A DNA stretch of 10,975 bases from Bacteroidales bacterium. Its GTDB lineage: Bacteria > Bacteroidota > Bacteroidia > Bacteroidales > VadinHA17. This document shows, in pieces, positions 7,015 through 10,975 of the stretch. Each line of letters opens with the position of its first letter. The first letter of the stretch is position 1. Made by a program: the position numbers and the translations under genes. The stretch is taken from positions 1-10,975 of the forward strand of contig JAAZAP010000114.1 in assembly GCA_012514255.1 (NCBI GenBank). The letters run 5' to 3'. The notes under the pieces are model-generated. The model saw nothing but the letters and a program-made list of their open reading frames with translations. It had not been told where the DNA came from and did not search any database.

Positions 7015-8367
7015 TCAGGAGAACAGAGTCTTCACCAGTCCTTCGATCTTGTAAACCTTTGATATTTTCAGGCCGGGCACTTCCCTTATGTTCCTGTGGA
7101 ATCCGGAGATCACAATCTCACTGAATCCCATCCTGGCTGCCTCGGTGATCCGTTGATCAATCCTGGCCACCGGTCTGACCTCGCCGGAGAGGCTCACCTC
7201 GGCAGCGAAAGCCGTATAGTGATCAACAGGGATGTCGAGGTTTGAGGAGAGCACTGCTGCCACCACTGCCAGGTCAATGGCAGGGTCACTTACTTTCAGC
7301 CCCCCTGCTATATTCAGGAACACATCCCTGGCACCGAGCCTGAAGCCTGCTCTTTTCTCAAGTACTGCCAGCAGCATGTTCAGGCGCCTGGTATCAAATC
7401 CTGTTGAGCTGCGCTGGGGTGTTCCGTAGACAGCGCTGCTCACCAGTGATTGTGTCTCTATCAGGAAAGGCCGCACGCCGTCAACCGTGGCGGCGATGGT
7501 CACCCCGCTGGCCGGATCGCGGTCACGGCGTATGAACAGCTCTGAAGGATCAGTCACCTCGCGCAGTCCTTTGGACCCCATCTCAAAGATGCCTATCTCT
7601 GCCGTAGACCCGAAACGGTTCTTCACGGGCCTGAGAATGCGGAAGACATAGTTACCGTCGCCTTCGAACTGCAGGACCACGTCAACAATATGTTCAAGCA
7701 CTTTCGGTCCTGCCAGGGTGCCGTCCTTGGTTATATGTCCTATCAGTATTACGGGCACGCCTGACTCCTTGGCATAGCGAAGCATCCTCGCTGTGCACTC
7801 CCTGACCTGGGTCACTGATCCGGCGGACGACTCCAGCAGCGATGAGCTGAGTGTCTGGATGGAATCAATGATCAGCAGCTCAGGTTTGATGGCTTCGGTC
7901 TGGGTGAGGACGCTGTCCAGGTCAGTCTCGTTATAGATGAAGCACCTTTCATTCTTACCCTCCAACCTCCCGGCTCTCAGTTTTACCTGACCCTCGCTCT
8001 CTTCGCCGGAGACATAGAGGACCGTTCTGCCCTGTGTTGCAAGGGCTATCTGCAGGGCCAGTGTCGACTTGCCTATTCCCGGCTCGCCACCCATGAGTAT
8101 CAGTGATCCCTTCACCATCCCTCCCCCGAGGATGCGGTCAGTTTCGGAGATGCCTGAGGTGATGCGGTCATTCTCATTCACCTCTATTCCTGACAACAGT
8201 TCGGGTTTTCGCCTGGTGATATCCCTGCTGATGCCGGAGGGTGGGGAGGAGGAGACTATCTCTTCGCGGTAGCTGTTCCATTCACCGCAGGCCGGACAGT
8301 GGCCTATCCATTTGGGTGACTCTGCGCCGCAGTTCTGGCACACATATACGCTTTTGCTCTTTGCCAT
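7015..8367 (-). CDS. radA: DNA repair protein RadA (Sms)
   Basis: This 450-residue ATPase processes recombination intermediates, acting on branched DNA and working with RecA. The N-terminal C4 zinc finger is VCQNCG...HCPACG (Cys10, 13, 24, 27). The RecA-like core has Walker A GGEPGIGKST (93-102), Walker B ELLIIDSIQ (163-171) and the RadA signature KNRFG (249-253). The C-terminal third is the Lon-protease-like domain (for example FLNIAGGLKVSDPAIDLAV, 350-368, and VSLSGEVRPV, 391-400). I chose the ATG at 8367 because MAKSKSVYVCQNCG is the standard family start. An upstream in-frame start at 8481 would add 38 non-conserved residues and overlap the preceding gene. The length is normal. It is the last gene of the panC-panD-membrane protein-radA run, 49 bases after the membrane gene, and may also have its own promoter. 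Confidence 0.97.
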   Translation of the reverse strand: MAKSKSVYVCQNCGAESPKWIGHCPACGEWNSYREEIVSSSPPSGISRDITRRKPELLSGIEVNENDRITSGISETDRILGGGMVKGSLILMGGEPGIGKSTLALQIALATQGRTVLYVSGEESEGQVKLRAGRLEGKNERCFIYNETDLDSVLTQTEAIKPELLIIDSIQTLSSSLLESSAGSVTQVRECTARMLRYAKESGVPVILIGHITKDGTLAGPKVLEHIVDVVLQFEGDGNYVFRILRPVKNRFGSTAEIGIFEMGSKGLREVTDPSELFIRRDRDPASGVTIAATVDGVRPFLIETQSLVSSAVYGTPQRSSTGFDTRRLNMLLAVLEKRAGFRLGARDVFLNIAGGLKVSDPAIDLAVVAAVLSSNLDIPVDHYTAFAAEVSLSGEVRPVARIDQRITEAARMGFSEIVISGFHRNIREVPGLKISKVYKIEGLVKTLFS

Positions 8368-8391
8368 ATGACACAAGGATTTTGCAACAGC

Positions 8392-8399
8392 CAAATTTA
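8392..8399 (-). promoter_or_regulatory. Candidate -7 box upstream of radA
   Basis: TAAATTTG on the minus strand (8399-8392) is a perfect match to TAnnTTTG and is placed to start transcription about 18 bases before the radA ATG at 8367. I find no TTG/TTTG at the expected -33 distance, so the call is weak. It would allow radA to be expressed apart from the upstream operon. Confidence 0.3.
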
Positions 8400-8416
8400 C
8401 TAAAAAAGAAAAGGTA

Positions 8417-9454
8417 TCAGATCTCTTTTTCTGACACCACCGAGGAGAGCACCTTGCCGCCCTTCTTCCCGAAGAGCGCATAGAGCGAGATGGCGCCCAT
8501 GATGGCTATCAGGATCATCTGTGACTCATGCTCCAGGGTGGCATAGGCGAGACCTTCCTCCAGGGGTATGGCGTATGCCACCAGCATTCCGCGTGACACT
8601 ATCCAGTGATATGCTCCCAGGCCGCTCTGCACCGGCGCCGCCATGCCGAAGCTGCCAATGATAAGGATAAACAGGGTGGCTTCCACGCCAAGGCCTGATG
8701 TTGATTCCAGACACAGCAGCGGAAAATAGGACATTAAAAAGTAAGAGACCCAGAGCAGCAGCGTAAGAATCAGGAACTCCCACTTGCGCCGTAGCCGGAG
8801 GATTGACTTGAGGCCCGCAAACAGACCATCGGAGAAAGAGTATAGCTTTTTGAAAACAGGATAACTTGAAAGCCTCTCACGCAGCATGAAAAACATCACT
8901 GCCGCCGTGATAGCGAGTAATATTATTATGACCGTTATCACCGTTGCTGATCCGATGGATGAGGTGATTTTCTCCTCGGCCGGCGCAAAGATATTTTCTG
9001 AGAGGAAGGATCCCGTGGCAGTGCTCCCGGCAATAACCGTCACTGCAAGCACCACCAGCACAGTGAGGATGTCAACAGTGCGCTCTATGAGCATCGTTCC
9101 CACAAGCCTGTCAAAGGGTATGTTTTCCTTCTTTCCCAGGGCGGCGCACTTGGCCACTTCACCGAGCCTGGGAAAGATCATGTTGGCAAAGTAGCCGGTT
9201 ACAACAGCATGGCTCGTGTTGACCAGGCCGGGGGTGCTTCCCAGGGGCTCGATGAGCAGTATCCACCGGCGGGCCCTGATGATGAAACTCAGGATGGAGA
9301 AGATAACAGCGGGCAAAAGCCAGAGATAATTCGCTTTGCGGAGGACAGTCCACAGCTCCGCGAAGTCGATGTCACGAAACGACAGCCATAGAAGAAGAGC
9401 GGCAAAGGCCAGAAACAGGACAGCCCTCAACGATTGCTTCAAACCCTTTTTCAA
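8417..9454 (-). CDS. Lysylphosphatidylglycerol synthase TM-domain (UPF0104-type) membrane protein
   Basis: This is a 345-residue polytopic inner-membrane protein with roughly eight hydrophobic segments (for example about 10-26, 43-60, 118-143, 168-190, 225-248, 256-272 and 311-328). Family markers are the FPRLGEVAKCAALGK motif (94-108), the downstream GTMLIERTVDIL block (119-130) and a glycine-rich segment GSFGMAAPVQSGLGAYHW (267-284). These fit the family that includes the flippase half of MprF and archaeal AglD-like proteins. It lacks the C-terminal aminoacyl-transferase domain of MprF, so lipid lysinylation is not expected; transport of a lipid or lipid-linked substrate is an inference. 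The start is TTG at 9454 (no ATG nearby), with only an ACT codon between it and the in-frame panD stop, so translation is probably coupled to panD. The substrate is unknown, and the link to pantothenate or repair genes is positional only. Confidence 0.85.
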   Translation of the reverse strand: MKKGLKQSLRAVLFLAFAALLLWLSFRDIDFAELWTVLRKANYLWLLPAVIFSILSFIIRARRWILLIEPLGSTPGLVNTSHAVVTGYFANMIFPRLGEVAKCAALGKKENIPFDRLVGTMLIERTVDILTVLVVLAVTVIAGSTATGSFLSENIFAPAEEKITSSIGSATVITVIIILLAITAAVMFFMLRERLSSYPVFKKLYSFSDGLFAGLKSILRLRRKWEFLILTLLLWVSYFLMSYFPLLCLESTSGLGVEATLFILIIGSFGMAAPVQSGLGAYHWIVSRGMLVAYAIPLEEGLAYATLEHESQMILIAIMGAISLYALFGKKGGKVLSSVVSEKEI

Positions 9455-9457
9455 AGT

Positions 9458-9808
9458 TCAGATCAGTTTATTTGTGGCAGTATCGGGAAATATCAGATGC
9501 GGCTTGAATGATCTGGCCTCTTCAGGGGTGAGATGGACGTAGGCCATTATAATAACAACGTCTCCCACACTCATCTTCCTGGCTGCAGGGCCATTGAGAC
9601 ATATCTCTCCTGATCCCCTGCGTCCGGTGATTACATAAGTCTCCAGTCTCTCCCCGTTGTTCCTGTTCAGCACCTGTACCTTCTCATGCTCCAGCAGGCC
9701 GGCAGCATCCATCAGGTCTTCATCGATGGTGACACTGCCTATGTAGTTGAGATCCGCGCCGGTGACGGTAACGTTATGTATCTTTGATTTGAGAATCTCT
9801 ATTGTCAT
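9458..9808 (-). CDS. panD: Aspartate 1-decarboxylase
   Basis: This 116-residue pyruvoyl enzyme makes beta-alanine from L-aspartate, the substrate used by PanC in pantothenate and coenzyme A synthesis. The proenzyme self-cleaves at Gly24-Ser25 in NYIGSVTID, and Ser25 becomes the pyruvoyl group of the alpha chain. Other conserved residues are in place: Lys9 (ILKSKIH), Arg54 and Tyr58 ([10 protein letters not shown]) and Asn72 with the following GPAARK (LNGPAARK, 71-78). Length is normal for the family. The ATG at 9808 follows the panC stop by 44 bases, and a good promoter candidate lies in between and into the end of panC. The next gene starts almost immediately after it. All residues needed for processing and catalysis appear intact. 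Confidence 0.97.
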   Translation of the reverse strand: MTIEILKSKIHNVTVTGADLNYIGSVTIDEDLMDAAGLLEHEKVQVLNRNNGERLETYVITGRRGSGEICLNGPAARKMSVGDVVIIMAYVHLTPEEARSFKPHLIFPDTATNKLI

Positions 9809-9833
9809 CTTGTCTGATTGGTTGTTGACGGTG

Positions 9834-9861
9834 CAAAGATATATCCTTTTTTTTACCGCAA
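9834..9861 (-). promoter_or_regulatory. Candidate promoter for panD and downstream genes
   Basis: On the minus strand TATCTTTG (9841-9834) is a perfect TAnnTTTG -7 box, and TTG (9861-9859) lies 17 bases upstream, slightly closer than the usual 19. The -33 element falls inside the last codons of panC. Transcription would begin near 9827, about 19 bases before the panD ATG. The box shares TATCTTTGCA with the one proposed for the glycogen synthase gene. It suggests panD, the membrane gene and radA have a second promoter beyond that of panC. Confidence 0.45.
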
Positions 9862-10710
9862 CTCCACTTCAATATTGTCTATCAGCCTTATCTCACCGGC
9901 CCTGAGGGCGATACATGCATAATATTTTTTGTCCGGAAACATCTCTATGACCGCTCTTACCGGAGTGAGGGTGTTCTCCTCCACTATCTCAAAATATTCC
10001 AGGCTGAAGCCGGGGATCATATTTATCCGGTCAGCAACAAACTCTTTTATCTCTGTTATCTCATAATCAGAGATCATTGCTCCTGCGGCAATCAGGGCCC
10101 GGTATATCTCACCGGCTCTCTCCCGGTGTTGTGCCAGCAGCCTTCTGTTGCGGCTGCTCATTGCCAGGCCGTCAGGCTCTCTGACGATGGGGCAGGCAAT
10201 GATCTCCAGCTTCGGATAGTGGCGTCTGGCCAGCTCCCTGATTATGGAGAGCTGCTGGAAGTCTTTCTGCCCGAAGAAGGCGCATGAAGGCCTGATGATG
10301 TCAAAGAGGCGTGAGACCACCTGCACCACTCCGTTGAAATGGCCCGGCCGGTGCAATCCCTCCATAACCTTATCAAGATCGCCAAGGTCAAACTGACGTG
10401 TGTCAGGCTCGGGATAGATCTCCTCAACCGAAGGTGTAAAGACGAAGTCATTCTCCCTGAGGTGCCCTGACAGCATCTGCAGGTCGGCATCGAGGGTCCT
10501 GGGATATTTTGCCAGGTCATCAGCATCATTGAACTGTGTTGGATTGACGAAGATGCTCACGGCTGCCATGCGGCAACTATCCACTGCTTTCTGAACCAGT
10601 GACATATGACCCTCATGCAGCGCTCCCATGGTAGGAACGAAGCCCGGGTTACGAAGGACATATACCCTGTAATGCTCCTTCACCTCCTTGGCTGTTGTCA
10701 GTACTTTCAT
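9853..10710 (-). CDS. panC: Pantothenate synthetase (pantoate-beta-alanine ligase)
   Basis: This 285-residue cytoplasmic ligase joins pantoate and beta-alanine with ATP, through a pantoyl-adenylate, to give pantothenate. The nucleotidyltransferase signature is [16 protein letters not shown] (24-39, HIGH-like HEGH at 32-35). Other family blocks are [10 protein letters not shown] (51-60), the [11 protein letters not shown] segment (118-128), [10 protein letters not shown] (145-154) and the KMSKS-equivalent [11 protein letters not shown] (181-191). I chose the ATG at 10710, which puts the family start [10 protein letters not shown] first and gives the usual length. An in-frame TTG at 10773 would add 21 residues without conservation. 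It is the first gene of a run with panD, the membrane protein and radA, and is divergent from the glycogen synthase gene. A -7-like TTATTTTG at 10778-10771 could be its promoter, but no -33 box is evident. Confidence 0.96.
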   Translation of the reverse strand: MKVLTTAKEVKEHYRVYVLRNPGFVPTMGALHEGHMSLVQKAVDSCRMAAVSIFVNPTQFNDADDLAKYPRTLDADLQMLSGHLRENDFVFTPSVEEIYPEPDTRQFDLGDLDKVMEGLHRPGHFNGVVQVVSRLFDIIRPSCAFFGQKDFQQLSIIRELARRHYPKLEIIACPIVREPDGLAMSSRNRRLLAQHRERAGEIYRALIAAGAMISDYEITEIKEFVADRINMIPGFSLEYFEIVEENTLTPVRAVIEMFPDKKYYACIALRAGEIRLIDNIEVELR

Positions 10711-10743
10711 GACTGCGGAATTAATCAAATGACCGGTGCCTTT

Positions 10744-10756
10744 TGTCATCATGACA
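10744..10756. repeat. 13-base palindrome between panC and the glycogen synthase gene
   Basis: TGTCATCATGACA is a perfect palindrome with six-base arms around one central base. It lies in the 173-base divergent region, 34 bases upstream of the panC start and close to where a panC transcript would begin. It could be an operator, but an element this short may arise by chance in a region of this size. The rest of the region is AT-rich towards the glycogen synthase gene. Confidence 0.35.
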
Positions 10757-10811
10757 GGGGCCCGGTACTGCAAAATAACACCATTTTGTCGGTAACCTGT
10801 TGTATTTAAGC

Positions 10812-10845
10812 TTGGAAATTAATTCTATTTTTTTTATTATCTTTG
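10812..10845 (+). promoter_or_regulatory. Candidate promoter for the glycogen/starch synthase gene
   Basis: TATCTTTG at 10838-10845 matches TAnnTTTG exactly, and TTG at 10812-10814 lies 23 bases upstream, longer than the usual 19-21. The spacer includes a T-rich run. Transcription would start near 10852, leaving a leader of about 30 bases before the ATG at 10884. Confidence 0.42.
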
Positions 10846-10872
10846 CATTTTCAATTAATATCCAGTTATATC

Positions 10873-10878
10873 GGGAGG
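10873..10878 (+). promoter_or_regulatory. Ribosome binding site of the glycogen/starch synthase gene
   Basis: GGGAGG lies five bases before the ATG at 10884. It is the only strong Shine-Dalgarno-like site in the window; the other genes have weak or no such sites, as is common in Bacteroidota. It supports this start codon. Confidence 0.6.
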
Positions 10879-10883
10879 TTTTA

Positions 10884-10975
10884 ATGGAGAGCAGAAGGGT
10901 ATTGTTTGTTTCACAGGAGATCATGCCCTATCTTGGTGAGACAAAGCTTTCAAAGATCAGCCGTGATCTGCCGCA
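10884..10975 (+). CDS. glgA: Glycogen/starch synthase, N-terminus only (cut by window edge)
   Basis: Thirty codons are visible, from the ATG at 10884 to the right edge. The sequence begins MESRRVLFVSQEIMPYLG and continues ETKLSKISRDLP. This matches the opening strand and loop of the GT5 glycogen/starch synthase catalytic domain, where 'VLFVSQEi.PYl.es..skicr.LPq' is typical of Bacteroidota members. The enzyme extends alpha-1,4-glucan from a sugar nucleotide. The start is supported by the GGGAGG site and the upstream promoter candidate. I recall a divergent arrangement with panC from other Bacteroidota genomes. Most of the protein is outside the window, so catalytic residues cannot be checked. 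Confidence 0.8.
   Translation, partial: MESRRVLFVSQEIMPYLGETKLSKISRDLP

Noticed and set aside
8368..8481. A 38-residue N-terminal extension of RadA
   Set aside because: The extension overlaps the end of the preceding gene, is basic and non-conserved, and precedes the standard RadA start MAKSKSVYVCQNCG.
10711..10773. A 21-residue N-terminal extension of PanC from a TTG codon
   Set aside because: The family normally begins at the [10 protein letters not shown] position; the extension covers the divergent regulatory region and a -7-like box.
1..10975. Search for CRISPR arrays, tRNA or rRNA genes, insertion sequences, phage genes or a defence system
   Set aside because: No regularly spaced repeats, RNA gene signatures, transposases or terminal repeats are visible; coding space is filled by housekeeping genes.

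Overview
The window comes from a Bacteroidota chromosome, most likely the Bacteroidales/Marinilabiliales side. Three things point there: a PorP/SprF-type outer-membrane protein of the type IX secretion system (T9SS), an unusual arginase-fold protein that I associate with this phylum, and intergenic boxes resembling the Bacteroidota promoter pattern TTTG-N19-21-TAnnTTTG. Classical Shine-Dalgarno sites are mostly absent, which also fits. Coding density is high, every gene but the two cut by the edges is intact, and there is no sign of phage, insertion sequences, CRISPR or RNA genes. No stretch longer than about 140 bases lacks a gene.

Left part (1-4418, minus strand). Read from right to left: topA (DNA topoisomerase I), a 389-residue arginase/formimidoylglutamase-fold protein that has lost most metal ligands, and the 5' part of a porP/sprF gene that runs off the left edge. 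The gap between topA and the arginase-like gene is only 13 bases, so those two look co-transcribed. porP has its own candidate promoter. The core T9SS genes (porK/gldK, L, M, N) would be expected beyond the left edge, but that is inference.

Centre (4419-6876). A 112-base divergent region separates topA from a plus-strand bifunctional class A penicillin-binding protein (PBP1A type). A 12-of-13 inverted repeat has one arm in each of the two candidate promoters. Between the PBP gene and the convergent radA lies a 138-base spacer with a heptanucleotide tandem repeat (GCAGTCA) and two imperfect hairpins.

Right part (7015-10975). On the minus strand lie panC (pantothenate synthetase), panD (aspartate decarboxylase, which makes the beta-alanine used by PanC), a polytopic membrane protein of the lysylphosphatidylglycerol-synthase TM family, and radA (recombination/repair ATPase). 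PanD and PanC together complete pantothenate from beta-alanine and pantoate for coenzyme A. The membrane protein starts with TTG just two codons after, and in frame with, the panD stop. Diverging from panC at the right edge is the first part of a glycogen/starch synthase gene.

Overall this is a conserved housekeeping region. I see no convincing new defence or mobile system. The most interesting items are the arginase-fold probable pseudoenzyme between topA and porP, the inverted repeat spanning the topA/PBP promoters, the heptad repeat, and the unexplained membrane gene fixed between pantothenate and repair genes.
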